Part shown: in pieces, positions 33,801-43,591 of the stretch
How positions within the stretch are numbered: position 1 is the first letter of the stretch
Layout: the number at the start of each line of letters is the position of its first letter
Made by a program: the position numbers and the translations under genes
Assembly (NCBI GenBank): GCA_046349435.1
Contig: JAXMCI010000007.1
Coordinates: 1-64,000 of the forward strand
Direction: 5' to 3'
DNA length: 64,000 nucleotides
DNA from: JAXMCI01 sp046349435
Lineage (GTDB): Bacteria > Pseudomonadota > Alphaproteobacteria > Dongiales > Dongiaceae
The notes under the pieces: generated by a model
Databases searched by the model: none
Told to the model about the DNA's origin: nothing
The model's input: the letters and a program-made list of their open reading frames with translations, nothing else

Positions 33801-34592
33801 ATGGAGCTGGCAACGTCGCCGATGGGACCCCGTCAGCGCGGCTACCGGCAGGAATACCGGGCCCGGATCGCCGGCTGGTACAATGGCTGGGTCCATGTCG
33901 CGGTGATCTACGCCATCGGCCTCACCGCCGAGTTCATCTACGCCACCAACCTGCGCGCCGTCGCCTGGTGGGAGTGGCTGACCGTCCCGGCGGTCTTCCT
34001 GCTCTGCAACCTGTTCGAATGGGCGGTGCACCGCTACGTCATGCACCGGCCGCGGCAGTGGCGCGCGCTGCGCGCCGTCTATACCCGCCACACCCTGATG
34101 CACCACCAGTTCTTCACCCGCGAGGAGATGCGCTTCGCCGACCATCGCGACTGGCGCGTCACCGTCTTCCCGCCCTATGCGCTGGTCGTCTTCGTGCTGA
34201 TGTCGATCGTGCCGGCGCTGCTCGTCGGCGCGGTGGTCTCGGCCAATGCCGGCTGGCTGGTGATGGCGACCACGACGGGCATGTACCTGCTCTACGAGTT
34301 CATGCATTTCTGCTGTCACGTCGAGGAGAACGGCTTCGTCGCGCGCTGCCCGTTCGTCAACACGCTGCGGCGCCATCACGCCGCGCACCACGACCCGTCG
34401 CTGATGATGGAGCGTAACATGAACCTGACCTTCCCGATCGCCGACTGGCTGTTCGGGACGTCGGACCTCGACCGCGGGCTGGTCGGCACGCTGCTCAACG
34501 GCTACTCGACCCGCCATGTCCGGCAGGACCTGCGCCGGACGCAGCGCACGCCGCGCCCGGCGCCCGGTGCGGCGGTCAGGGGACCTGCGTGA
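33801..34592 (+). CDS. Fatty acid hydroxylase / sterol desaturase superfamily membrane protein
   Basis: 263 aa with about four hydrophobic segments. The di-iron His motifs are HRYVMH, RHTLMHHQF, FMHFCCH and RRHHAAHHD, in family order. GAGG precedes the ATG. Members hydroxylate fatty acids, sphingoid bases, sterols or carotenoids. Given the ceramide locus 18 kb away in the same sequence, sphingolipid hydroxylation is possible but there is no direct link. The 3' end overlaps the convergent dehydrogenase gene by 17 bases. Confidence 0.85.
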   Translation: MELATSPMGPRQRGYRQEYRARIAGWYNGWVHVAVIYAIGLTAEFIYATNLRAVAWWEWLTVPAVFLLCNLFEWAVHRYVMHRPRQWRALRAVYTRHTLMHHQFFTREEMRFADHRDWRVTVFPPYALVVFVLMSIVPALLVGAVVSANAGWLVMATTTGMYLLYEFMHFCCHVEENGFVARCPFVNTLRRHHAAHHDPSLMMERNMNLTFPIADWLFGTSDLDRGLVGTLLNGYSTRHVRQDLRRTQRTPRPAPGAAVRGPA

Positions 34593-35514
34593 TCAACGGC
34601 TTGCCCGCGAAGTGATTGGCGAGATTGCCGATCACCAGGTCGCCCATCTTGCCGCGCGTCTCGACGGTGGCGCTGGCGACATGCGGCAGCAGCACCACGT
34701 TCTCCAGATCGAGCAGCGCCGGCGGGACGCGCGGCTCGTCGACGAAGACGTCGAGGCCGGCGCCGCCCAGCCGCTTCTCCAGCAATGCCGCGACCAGCGC
34801 CGGCTCGTCCACCACCGAGCCGCGCGAGATGTTGATCAGCACGCCCTCGGGGCCGAGCGCATCCAGCACGGCGGCGTTCACCAGCCCGCGGGTGGCGGCG
34901 CCGCCCGGGCAGGCCAGCACCAGGAAGTCGCTGTCGCGGGCGAGGTCGACGGCGCTTGCGACATGGGGGTAGGGCGCGTCCGGCTTCGGCCGCGGCCCGT
35001 GCCAGGCGATGCGGCAGTCGAAGGCGGCGCAGCGCCGGGCGATCGCCTGGCCGATGCGGCCGAGCCCGACGATGCCGACGCGGCTGCCGCTGAACTTGCG
35101 GGTCAGCGGCATGTCGCCCTTCAGCCACCTGCCCTCCCGGACATGGCGGTCGGCGGCGCAGATCCGCCGCGACGTCGCCAGCAGCAGCGCGAGGGCGAGG
35201 TCGGCGACGTCGTCGGTCAGCACGTCCGGCGTGTTGGTGACGGCGATGCCGCGCGCCCGGGCCGCCGGCAGGTCGATGGCGTCGACCCCGACGCCGTAGC
35301 AGGAAATGATCTCCAGGGCGGGCAGCTGCGCGATCAGCGCCGCCTCGGCGCCGCGGCCGCCGGTGGTGGCGATGGCGCGGATGCGCGGCCCGATCTCGGC
35401 CAGCAGCGCCGCCTTGTCGGGCGCGGTCCACAGCCGGTGCGCCTGATAGTCCCGCTCCAGCGTCTCCAGCACCCGCGCCATCATCGGCGCGAGGATCAGC
35501 AGTTCCGGCTTCAT
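34576..35514 (-). CDS. D-isomer-specific 2-hydroxyacid dehydrogenase (glyoxylate/hydroxypyruvate reductase-like)
   Basis: 312 aa. NAD(P)-binding VGIVGLGRIGQAIARR is followed by a Pro/Arg-rich segment HGPRPKP where NADPH-dependent reductases often have Arg. Catalytic residues are Arg in INISRGSVVDE, Glu in FVDEPRVP and His in LLPHVASAT. It reduces 2-keto acids such as glyoxylate or hydroxypyruvate. The N-terminus MKPELLILAPMMARVLETLE is typical of the GhrB-like group. No operon partner is evident. Confidence 0.87.
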   Translation of the reverse strand: MKPELLILAPMMARVLETLERDYQAHRLWTAPDKAALLAEIGPRIRAIATTGGRGAEAALIAQLPALEIISCYGVGVDAIDLPAARARGIAVTNTPDVLTDDVADLALALLLATSRRICAADRHVREGRWLKGDMPLTRKFSGSRVGIVGLGRIGQAIARRCAAFDCRIAWHGPRPKPDAPYPHVASAVDLARDSDFLVLACPGGAATRGLVNAAVLDALGPEGVLINISRGSVVDEPALVAALLEKRLGGAGLDVFVDEPRVPPALLDLENVVLLPHVASATVETRGKMGDLVIGNLANHFAGKPLITQVP

Positions 35515-35591
35515 CGTCTTCCCCTGGTGGCAGCGTCGGCGGGCCAGTCTAGCGACCTCGCCGCGCGCGGCAACCCGGCCGGGCAGGTGCC

Positions 35592-36476
35592 GTGACCACG
35601 GTGCCGACGGCACCCCCCGCCGCCGCCGCGCCGGATCGCCTGGCGGCCGGCGCCGCCTGTTCGCTGCTCGCCTTCGCCTCGCTGGCGGCGATGAACGCGC
35701 TGGCCAAGGCGGCGGCGCCCTTCGCCTCGACCACCATGATCGTGCTGGTGCAGAACGCCGGCTGCCTGCTGCTGGTGCTGCCCTGGGCGCTGAAGGACGG
35801 TCGGGCCGGGCTCCGCACCGGGCGGCTGGGGATGCATCTCTTCCGCGCCGCGACCGGCACCGGCGCCTGGTTCTGCCTGATGCTGGCGATCCGCATGCTG
35901 CCGCTGCCGACGGCGGTGCTGCTGACCTACAGCGCGCCGCTCTGGATGCCGCTGATCGCCTGGGCGGCGACCCGCGAGCGGGTGGCGCCGCGCGTCTGGA
36001 TCGGCGCCGCGCTGGGCTTCGCCGGCATCGCGCTGGTGCTGCATCCCAGCGCCGACCTGCCGCTCGGCGGCGCCGCCTGGGGTCTCGCCGCGGCGCTGCT
36101 GCTGGCGCTCGCGCTGCTCGCCGTGCGCTGGCTCGGCAGCACCGAGCCGACGCCGCGCATCCTCTTCTACTACTTCCTGCTCTCGACGGCGATCATGGTG
36201 CCGCCCGCGGCGATCGAGTGGACGACGCCCGCACCGCTTGGCTGGCTGTACCTCGCCGGCGTCGCCGTCGGGCTGGCGCTCGGGCAGCTCTTCATCGTCA
36301 TCGCCTATCGCTACGCCTCGGCGGTGCGGCTCAGCCCCTTCATCTACTCGGTCATCGTCTTCACCGCGCTGATCGACTGGGCGGTCTGGGGACGACCGCC
36401 CTCCCCGCTCGAGCTCGCCGGCATGGCGCTGGTGGTCGGCGCCGGGATCCTGGCGGCCCGTCCCGCCGCAAGCTAG
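35592..36476 (+). CDS. EamA/DMT superfamily transporter
   Basis: 294 aa from GTG 35592. Ten hydrophobic segments are arranged as two EamA repeats; the first ends TYSAPLWMPLIAWAATRERV and the second contains GQLFIVIAYRYASAVRLSPFIYSVIVF. Members export metabolites such as amino acids, or import small acids, across the inner membrane. Substrate cannot be read from sequence. It is divergent from the 2-hydroxyacid dehydrogenase gene, with 77 bases between. Confidence 0.85.
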   Translation: MTTVPTAPPAAAAPDRLAAGAACSLLAFASLAAMNALAKAAAPFASTTMIVLVQNAGCLLLVLPWALKDGRAGLRTGRLGMHLFRAATGTGAWFCLMLAIRMLPLPTAVLLTYSAPLWMPLIAWAATRERVAPRVWIGAALGFAGIALVLHPSADLPLGGAAWGLAAALLLALALLAVRWLGSTEPTPRILFYYFLLSTAIMVPPAAIEWTTPAPLGWLYLAGVAVGLALGQLFIVIAYRYASAVRLSPFIYSVIVFTALIDWAVWGRPPSPLELAGMALVVGAGILAARPAAS

Positions 36477-36515
36477 GCTGTCGCCCCGCCGCGCAGAAGC
36501 ACCGGGAGGAAGGCG

Positions 36516-39133
36516 ATGGCGTCGAGGATCGTCCTGCTGGTCGTCCTGCTGCTGGCAGCAGTGCCTGGACGTGCCGACAGCGTCTTCGAATCGCCCCAAT
36601 CCCTGATCGCCGCCCGGGCGATGCTGGAGGACGCCGCCGGCGGGCCACTGCAGGCGCTGCGCTTCGTCATCGAGCCGAACGAGGTCAGCGTCGCCGCCGC
36701 CAACCCCGCCAATCCAGGTCACCTCGATGGCTGGACCTTCCGCTTCGCGCGGCTCAAGGTGCGCGGTCCGGAACCGGCGCAGCCAGGCCCGCTCCGGGCC
36801 GAGTTCTCGCCGTTCCTGTTCGACCTTCATGCCGTCGACTTCGCCGTGCTGCCCGACCTCGTGGCGGCCGCCCTGAAGCGCGCGGCGCTCGAGGACCCCG
36901 GCCGGGTCGTCTCGATGACCCTGGAGCGCCCGCTGCGGCTGCTGCCGGGCAAGAAGCTCGCGCCGCCCGCCTGGACCATCGAGATCAGCAGCGGACGCGA
37001 GACTGCGACCATCTATGCCGACCTCGCGGGCGGCGTCACCGGCACCAACCTCTCCGGCACGAACCGCGCCCGGCGGCTCGACCTGCTGGCCCAGACCGGG
37101 CTGGTCGCCGACGCGGCGGAGACGTTCCGCAAGGAGCAGGGCGCCGGCCCGATCCTCCGCCGCGTGGCGATCGACCGGCGGGCGGTCGCCTTCGAGACCA
37201 TCCTGCCGGACGACGTCTCCCTGGCTGCGGACTCCGCCCTGAAGACCGAGACGGTGCTGCTGTGGAACCTCGACGGGCTGCAGCGGCAGCTCGGCCGCAT
37301 CAACATCGGTGCGGCGATGGGCAAGGAACGCCTGGCCCCCTTCGCCGTCGGCGAGGTCCGCTGGGACGTGCTGCAGGCGCTCGAGAAGACCGCGCGCGAG
37401 CGGCTGGCGATGCCGCAGGGCCGCATCGCCGGCATCGAGATCACCCGGCCGACCGAGGTGGTCGGGCGGCCGGCGCTGCAATGGCGCGTCGATGTCGAGG
37501 ATGCGGGTGCGCGCGGCGCGGTGCTGGCCGCGGTCGACGGCAAGGTGCTGCAGGTGCTGCTGCCGGACGGGCGGCGCAAGCCGACCGACTGGCGCGCGCC
37601 GGCCGCCATCCTCGCGGCGGTGGCGCGGATCGACCAGGATTTCGGCCCGGGCGCGCTGCTCTCCGAGATCGTCGCCTACGACGACAAGGTGGCGGTCACC
37701 GGACGCGATCCGCGCGACCCCGGCGCCTCCGTCCAGGCGCTGCTCGACGACGAGGGCTTCAACCGCTTCGGCACCGCCTCGCCCTTCGCGACGGAATACC
37801 CGCCCTTCACCACGGCCGATCTCGCGCCGCTCTCGGCCGAGCGCCTGGCCAGGCTCGAGGCCGACACGCTCGCCCGGCTCGGGTTGCCGCCAGGCTCGAT
37901 CACCACCATCTCGATCGGCCGCGGATCGATGGACCCCTCGCCCGCCGGCAACGTCACGATCGAGATCCGTGCCGAGGACCGGCCGTTCGGCCGCGGCGGC
38001 CGGGTCAACTGGGAGATGGACGGCACCGTCATCAAGGAATATCTGCCCGATGCCGCGACGGCGCCCCCGCCGGACCGGGGCGACTGCGCGCAGCAGGCCG
38101 ATCCCCCGCGCAGCATCGCTGGATGCACCCACGTCATCGCGGACGAGGCCACCAGCACGCCGGACCGCGCCATCGCCTACACCAACCGCGGCCTCGCCTA
38201 TGCCGCGAGCGGCGACCTCGACCACGCCATCGCGGACCACACGGAGTCGATTCGGCTGCAGCCCGACTATCCCAACCCGTACAACAACCGCGGGCTCGCC
38301 TACTACCAGAAGCACGATCTCGCCCGCGCCATCGCCGACTACGGCGCGGCGCTCGAGCGCGAGCCGGGCTCGGCGATCGTGCTGCGCAACCGCGGCCTCG
38401 CCCGCCTCGACCAGGGCGATCTCGCCGGCGCGCTCGGCGACCTCGACGCCGCGGTCGCAGTCGATCCGGACAATGGCTGGGCGTACTATCTCCGCGGCTT
38501 CATCCATCTGCGGCAGGACGAGCCGGAGGCCGCCGTCGCCGAGTTCGACCGCTCGATCGAGTAGAGTCCGGAGGCCGGCACCTATTACCGGCTGCGCGGC
38601 CGCTCGCTGCACGCGCTCGGGCAGGTCGATCGGGCGATGGCCGATCTCGACGCGGCCGTCCGCCTGCTGCCCAAGGACAGCAACGCCCATCTCGACCGCG
38701 GCATCGCGCTCGCCTATGGCGGCGACCTCGCCGGGGCGGAGCGCGAGATCGCCGCGGCGCAGGAACTGGCGCCGGCCGACGCCTATGCCGCCATCTGGCT
38801 GGTCATCGTGCAGCGCCGCCGCGGCGCGTCCGGCGAGGTCGACGCAGTCTCGGGCAAGGTCGACCGGGCAGCCTGGCCCGGCCCGGTGCTCGAGCTGCTC
38901 GCCGGGCGCATGACGCAGGACCAGCTGCTCGCCGCGGCGGCCGATCCGTGCCGCGCACGCAGCGGGGCCGGATCTGCGAGGCGAAGTTCTACGGCGCCGC
39001 CCTGCTGCTGCAACAGGGCAAGCCGGCGGCGGCCACGGCCGCTGCTCGAGGCCGCCGACGCCGGCTGCCGCGCGACTTCACCGAATGGGACGCCGCGCGC
39101 GCCGAGCTGAAGACGCTCGGCGCCAAGCCGTGA
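36516..39133 (+). pseudogene. Exported TPR-repeat protein with nonsense codon and three indels in its 3' part
   Basis: The intact part, 36516-38564, gives 682 aa. A signal peptide (ends GRADS) leads a long unrecognised region, then TPR units from about residue 540 (AIAYTNRGLAYAASGDLDHAIADHTESIRLQPDYP and repeats). TAG at 38562-38564 stops it inside a TPR, where the same frame carries on with YYRLRGRSLHALGQVDRAMADLDAAVRLLP. Downstream homologous-looking sequence jumps frame near 38948, 39041 and 39068 and ends at the TGA 39131-39133. A single CAG to TAG change plus later indels explains it. A truncated product may still be made. Confidence 0.75.
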
Positions 39134-39154
39134 GGGGTGGCATTCGGCGCAGCC

Positions 39155-39250
39155 GCCGCCTGGATTGCCGGGTCAAGCCCGGCAATGACAAGATTTTGAG
39201 AGTCGGCCCCAATTCAGTTGTCATGCCGGGGCTTGACCCGGGCGTTCATT
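39155..39250. repeat. Paired dispersed-type palindromes
   Basis: ATTGCCGGG-TCAAG-CCCGGCAAT (39164-39186) is a perfect hairpin. A second copy, inverted, starts near 39220 (GTCATGCCGGGGCTTGACCC). The pair resembles intergenic palindromic repeats that I know from many alphaproteobacterial genomes. It lies between the decayed TPR gene and the dhaK stop. Confidence 0.65.
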
Positions 39251-39262
39251 CTGCGGGGTCGG

Positions 39263-40249
39263 CTACACGCCCCAGCGCAGGCCGGCGGTGTGCACCGGTG
39301 CGTCCCACAGGCGGAGCAGCTCCGCATCGGCGAGCGTCACAGTGATCGAGCAGCCCGCCATGTCGAGCGAGGTGACGTAGTTGCCGACCAGCGAGCGGGC
39401 GACCTTGAGGCCGCGCCCCTCGATCAGGCGTCGGGCCGCGTTGTACATCAGGTAGAGCTCCATCGCCGGGGTCGCGCCGAAGCCGTTGACCAGCAGGATC
39501 GCCTCGCCCTTCGGCGCGCCGAGATCGTCGAGGATGGCGTCGACCATCTCGCCGGCGATGACGTCGGCAGGCTGCAGCCGGACGCGGCGGCGGCCCGGCT
39601 CGCCATGAATGCCGACGCCCATCTCCATCTCGTCCTCGCCGAGCGTGAAGGTCGGCTTGCCGGCGGCCGGCACCGTGCAGCTGCTCAGCGCGACCCCCAT
39701 CGAGCGCGTCGCCTTGTTGACCCGCTCGCCCAGCGCCTTCAGCGCGGCGAGGTCGCGCCCCTCCTCGGCGGCGGCGCCGACCATCTTCTCGACGATCAGC
39801 GTACCGGCGACGCCGCGCCGGCCGGTCGAGTAGGTCGAGGTCTCGACGGCGACGTCGTCGTCGGTGACGACGGTCTCGATGGCGCGGTCGGTCATCTCCT
39901 TCGCCATCTCGAAGTTCATGATGTCGCCTTCGTAGTTCTTCACGATGAAGAGCACGCCGGCGCCGGTGTCGACCGCCTCGGCGGCGGCCAGCATCTGGTC
40001 GGGGGTGGGCGCGGTGAAGACCTGCCCGGGGCAGGCCGCGTCGAGCATGCCGCTGCCGACGAACCCGGCATGCAGCGGCTCGTGGCCCGAGCCGCCGCCC
40101 GAGATCAGCGCGACCTTGCCCGGCTTCAGCCGGGCGCGGCGCACGAACTTGCCCTCCTCGCCCAGCGCCAGGATGTCGCCATGGGCGCCGACCAGCCCGG
40201 CCAGGCTCTCGCTCAGCACGGTGTCGACGGCGTTGATCAGCTTCTTCAT
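39263..40249 (-). CDS. dhaK: Dihydroxyacetone kinase subunit DhaK
   Basis: 328 aa. GGGSGHEP (residues 51-58) binds substrate and His215 in VGIHGEPG is the residue that holds dihydroxyacetone covalently. In the PEP-dependent system DhaK presents the substrate to DhaL-ADP. Some relatives act on erythrulose or other ketoses, and the exact sugar is uncertain. GGAGG precedes the ATG, which overlaps the HTH gene stop (ATGA). It is the last gene of a ten-gene operon. Confidence 0.93.
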   Translation of the reverse strand: MKKLINAVDTVLSESLAGLVGAHGDILALGEEGKFVRRARLKPGKVALISGGGSGHEPLHAGFVGSGMLDAACPGQVFTAPTPDQMLAAAEAVDTGAGVLFIVKNYEGDIMNFEMAKEMTDRAIETVVTDDDVAVETSTYSTGRRGVAGTLIVEKMVGAAAEEGRDLAALKALGERVNKATRSMGVALSSCTVPAAGKPTFTLGEDEMEMGVGIHGEPGRRRVRLQPADVIAGEMVDAILDDLGAPKGEAILLVNGFGATPAMELYLMYNAARRLIEGRGLKVARSLVGNYVTSLDMAGCSITVTLADAELLRLWDAPVHTAGLRWGV

Positions 40250-40698
40250 GGTTTCCTCCCCTCGGCTGTCTCGTCCTCGCTCTCGCGCAGCATCCCGGCG
40301 ATCCGCTCGGCCATCTCGACCAGCGCCGCCTCGAGCCGGCGGTTGCGCTCCTCGTCGCCGAGATCGGGCAGGGTCAGCGCCACGCGCCGGACCCTGAGCT
40401 CGAGCTGGCCCAGCACGCGCAGGCGCTGCGGATGGGCGCGGCGATAGGCGGCGAGGAACTGCGCGCGCTCGCCGGCCGCGAAATGGCAGATCTCGAGGAT
40501 GGCGTCGACATGCTGCGCCGGGATCGGCGTGGGATAGGCCGGGTTGGAGATCTGCGAGATGAAGCTGCGGTTCTTGCCGAGCGCCTCGGCGAGGCGCTGG
40601 CGCATGCCGGACGGCCGCTTCTCCAGCACCGCCTGGAGCAGCCGCTTGTAGAGCGCGACCGCCTCCGGCGCCGCGTCGGAGCGCCCGGCCGGCTTCAT
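40246..40698 (-). CDS. HTH (Xre-like) protein inside the dha operon
   Basis: 150 aa. The region about residues 30-65 (MRQRLAEALGKNRSFISQISNPAYPTPIPAQHVDAILEICHF) reads as a helix-turn-helix like those of Xre proteins. The C-terminal half is helical and rich in Arg/Glu. It is translationally coupled at both ends, to the EI stop and to dhaK. It may sense kinase or PTS state and regulate the operon, a role played by DhaR or DhaQ/DhaS elsewhere. That is inference; the family is not firmly recognised. Confidence 0.75.
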   Translation of the reverse strand: MKPAGRSDAAPEAVALYKRLLQAVLEKRPSGMRQRLAEALGKNRSFISQISNPAYPTPIPAQHVDAILEICHFAAGERAQFLAAYRRAHPQRLRVLGQLELRVRRVALTLPDLGDEERNRRLEAALVEMAERIAGMLRESEDETAEGRKP

Positions 40699-42317
40699 GC
40701 CGGCCGGCCGTACCGGGCGATCGCCGCCTTGACCCCGGCGACGGCCGGCGCCGGCATCGACAGGCTGCGCAGGCCGCAATCGAGCAGCTGCGGCACCAGC
40801 CCGGCATCGCCCGCGAGATCGCCGCACAGCCCGACCTCGCGGCCGCTGCCGCGCCCCTCGGCGGCGACCTCGGCGAGCAGCCGCCAGAGCGCCGGCGTCG
40901 GCTGCGCCAGCGGCGCGAGCTCCGGCTCGTCGCGGCTCGCCGCGGTCAGGTACTGGATCAGGTCGTTGCTGCCGATCGAGAAGAAGTCGGCCGGGAAGTC
41001 GGCCAGCATCAGCGCCGCGGCGGGAACCTCGACCATCATGCCGAGCGGCGGCAGCGCCGCGGCGACGCCCTCGGCCGCCAGCCCGTCGACCGCCTCCTGC
41101 AGCAGCGCGCGGCTCTCCGCCAGCTCGTGCGGCATCGTCACCATCGGCACCATGACCTTGAGGCGGCCATGGCGGGCGGCGCGGGCCAGCGCGCGCAGCT
41201 GGACGCGGAACACGTCGGGTCGCCGGAGGGTGAGCCGCACGCCGCGCACGCCGAGGAACGGGTTCGACTCGCCCTCGCGGGTCAGGCCGGGCACCGGCTT
41301 GTCGCCGCCGGCATCGAGGGTGCGGATGGTCACGGGCCTCAGCCCCGCCCACTCCAGGATGCGGCGGTAGGCGCGGTACTGCTCCTCCTCCGAGGGCAGG
41401 CCACCGCGGCCATGAAAGAGGAACTCTGTCCGCACCAGCCCGATGCCGTCATAGGGGGCCGGATCGAGCGCCGCGAGCTCGTCGGGACCGGCGATGTTGA
41501 CCATCACCTGGACCCGCTCGCCGGCGGCGGTGACCGCCGGGCGGTCGAGGAACTCGGCCTCCTCGGCGCGGCGCGCGGCGGCGGCGGCGCGGCGCGCCTC
41601 GAAGCGCCGCCGCGCGGCGGCATCGGGGTTGAGCACCAGCAGCCCGCCTTCGGCGTCGAGCAGCGCATCGCCGTGGCCCTCGAGATCGGCGGCGCCGACC
41701 CCCACCAGCACCGGCACGCCGCGCGAGCGGGCGAGCAGCGCGACATGGCTGGTGGCGCTGCCGCGCAGCAGCACCAGCCCGCCGCCCTGCCATTCGGCGG
41801 CCAGGAACCGCGACGGCGGCAGGTCGTCGGCGACGACGATCGCGCCGGAGGGAATCGGCTCCTCGACCCGGCCGGCCAGCCGGTCGAGCACGCGCTCGCG
41901 CAGGTCGACGATGTCGGCGGCACGGCCCCGGAAATACGCGTCCTCCGCCCCGGCGAAGTCGGCGACCTGGGCGTCGAGCGCCTCGCGCCAGGCCTGCTCG
42001 GCCGGCGTCCCGGCGGCGATTGCGCCATAGACCGGGTCGGTCAGGGTGGCGTCCTCGAGGAAGGCGAGCTGGAAGGCGAGAATGCCGGCGGCATCCTCGT
42101 CGGCGCCGGCCGCCTCCATCATGGCGCCGAGCTCCCCCGAGGCGGCCTCGAGCGCGCGCTGCAGCGCTGCCCGCTCCGCCACCGGCTCGCCGGCGGCGCG
42201 GCGGGACTCGGCCGGCGGCCGCAGCCGGACCAGCGGCCCGGCGGCGAGCCCCGGCGAGGCCGGCGTGCCGCGCAGCTCGCGCGGGCCGGTGCGCCTGCCG
42301 CCGCGCTCAGGGGCCAT
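40695..42317 (-). CDS. PTS enzyme I-like phosphoenolpyruvate-protein phosphotransferase for DhaM
   Basis: 540 aa, near-complete EI. His191 in RGSATSHVALLARSRGVPVLVG is the PEP-phosphorylated residue. GIGLVRTEFLFHGR and SIGSNDLIQY form the PEP-binding barrel, and Cys in GLCGDLAGD is the catalytic acid. It transfers phosphate from PEP to HPr. In E. coli DhaM carries EIIA, HPr and a shortened EI as one chain; here the same modules are three genes in a row. Its start overlaps the HPr gene by 11 bases. Confidence 0.92.
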   Translation of the reverse strand: MAPERGGRRTGPRELRGTPASPGLAAGPLVRLRPPAESRRAAGEPVAERAALQRALEAASGELGAMMEAAGADEDAAGILAFQLAFLEDATLTDPVYGAIAAGTPAEQAWREALDAQVADFAGAEDAYFRGRAADIVDLRERVLDRLAGRVEEPIPSGAIVVADDLPPSRFLAAEWQGGGLVLLRGSATSHVALLARSRGVPVLVGVGAADLEGHGDALLDAEGGLLVLNPDAAARRRFEARRAAAAARRAEEAEFLDRPAVTAAGERVQVMVNIAGPDELAALDPAPYDGIGLVRTEFLFHGRGGLPSEEEQYRAYRRILEWAGLRPVTIRTLDAGGDKPVPGLTREGESNPFLGVRGVRLTLRRPDVFRVQLRALARAARHGRLKVMVPMVTMPHELAESRALLQEAVDGLAAEGVAAALPPLGMMVEVPAAALMLADFPADFFSIGSNDLIQYLTAASRDEPELAPLAQPTPALWRLLAEVAAEGRGSGREVGLCGDLAGDAGLVPQLLDCGLRSLSMPAPAVAGVKAAIARYGRPA

Positions 42318-42591
42318 CCGCGAAGTCCCGCTCCACCAGGGTGATCAACGCGTCGACCGCGGCAGCGGCGTCGGCTCCCTCGGCGCGGAAGTAGAGGATC
42401 GTGTCCTTGGGCGCCTTGGCCGCCATCACCTTGACGATGCTCTTGGCGTCGATCCAGGGGCCCTCGGCGGACAGGCCGAGGTCGATGCGCGCGCCGAAGG
42501 CCTTGGCGAGCTTGGTCAGCTTCACCGACGGCCGGGCGTGCAGCCCGACATCGTGGCGCATCAGCACGGAGCGCTCGACATGCTCGCTCAT
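42307..42591 (-). CDS. HPr family phosphocarrier protein
   Basis: 94 aa. His18 in VGLHARPSVKLTKLA is the phosphorylated residue. The regulatory Ser position falls in AKSIVKVMAAKA, as in classic HPr. Standing between DhaM-EIIA and EI, it carries phosphate from EI to DhaM. It overlaps the upstream gene's stop by four bases (ATGA). Confidence 0.93.
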   Translation of the reverse strand: MSEHVERSVLMRHDVGLHARPSVKLTKLAKAFGARIDLGLSAEGPWIDAKSIVKVMAAKAPKDTILYFRAEGADAAAAVDALITLVERDFADGP

Positions 42592-42980
42592 GCCGCCTTC
42601 AGCTCCTCCGCCGTGCGGCGCACCTCGTCGAGGCTGGCGCCGGAGGAGGCCTCGGTGGCGGCCATCACCGCGCCCTCGACGATCGGCGCGTTGCAGATCA
42701 CCGCCAGCTCGCGCCGCTCCTCCGGCAGCATCTCGATCGCCATCTCGCTGTTGGTCTCGGCGCCGCCGAGATCGACCAGGATGGCGACGCCGCGCGCCGA
42801 CCAGGCACGGTCGATGGCGGCGAGGATCGCCTCGACGCTGGTCCCGAGACCGCCGCCGGGATCGCCGCCGCACCAGGCGAGCGGCACCTCCTCGCCCACC
42901 ATCTGGCGCACCATGTCGGCGGTGCCCTCGGCCACCAGCGGCGAATGCGACACGATGACGATGCCGACGTTCCCCGTCAC
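42588..42980 (-). CDS. dhaM: DhaM phosphotransfer subunit (EIIA-Man-like domain only)
   Basis: 130 aa from a GTG start that overlaps the dhaL stop (GTGA). The phosphorylated His is in VGIVIVSHSPLVAEG (residue 12), and VAILVDLGGAETNSEMAIEML is conserved in DhaM. It rephosphorylates ADP bound to DhaL. It has only the first of the three domains found in E. coli DhaM; the others are separate genes downstream. Confidence 0.92.
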   Translation of the reverse strand: MTGNVGIVIVSHSPLVAEGTADMVRQMVGEEVPLAWCGGDPGGGLGTSVEAILAAIDRAWSARGVAILVDLGGAETNSEMAIEMLPEERRELAVICNAPIVEGAVMAATEASSGASLDEVRRTAEELKAA

Positions 42981-43591
42981 GCCCTGCCCTCCATCAGATC
43001 GGCGACCGCCTCGACGATGAGCGTCGAGGAGCGTGCGCCGGGATCCATATGCCCGATGCTGCGGGCGCCGAGGAAGGAGGCACGGCCGCGCACCGCCTGC
43101 ATCGGCACCGTCGCGGCCGCCGCCTCGGCGGCCGCGCACCGCGCCCGATCCGGCAGCCCGGGCCCGCCGGCCGCGAGCACCGCCGCCACCGGCGCCAGCA
43201 CGTCGAGCATGGTCTTCTGCCCGACGTCGGACTTGCCGCGCTGCTTGACCGCGTCGACCGCCTGGCCGAAGGCCGCGGCGAACCCGGCGGCGGTCGGCGG
43301 CTCGTCGAGCGCCTTGCCGAGCGCCAGGAACAAGGTGCCGTAGAGCGGGCCGGAGGCGCCGCCGACCTTCATCACCAGGGTGGTGCCGACGCCCTTCAGC
43401 CCTTCGCCGAGCGGCTTGGCCGCGAGCTTGTCGAGGTCGGCCAGCACCGCCTCGAAGCCGCGCTTCATGTTGATGCCGTGGTCGCCGTCGCCGATCGCCT
43501 GGTCGAGCGCGGTCAGCTCCTCGGCCGCCGCGACGATCCTGTCCGCCACGGCGCGGATCGCCGCGCGGCGCCTCGCCTCGTCGAAGCTCAT
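42977..43591 (-). CDS. dhaL: Dihydroxyacetone kinase subunit DhaL
   Basis: 204 aa. The Mg/ADP site is DQAIGDGDHGINMKRG with acidic residues at 30, 35 and 37; MKVGGASGPLYGTLFL and GHMDPGARSS follow as in DhaL. It keeps ADP tightly bound as a cofactor and phosphorylates the ketose held by DhaK. It overlaps the ATPase gene stop by four bases (ATGA). Cytoplasmic. Confidence 0.93.
   Translation of the reverse strand: MSFDEARRRAAIRAVADRIVAAAEELTALDQAIGDGDHGINMKRGFEAVLADLDKLAAKPLGEGLKGVGTTLVMKVGGASGPLYGTLFLALGKALDEPPTAAGFAAAFGQAVDAVKQRGKSDVGQKTMLDVLAPVAAVLAAGGPGLPDRARCAAAEAAAATVPMQAVRGRASFLGARSIGHMDPGARSSTLIVEAVADLMEGRA

Noticed and set aside
39134..39262. Gap considered as an attachment site
   Set aside because: The palindromes are typical dispersed intergenic repeats and no recombinase gene is close.
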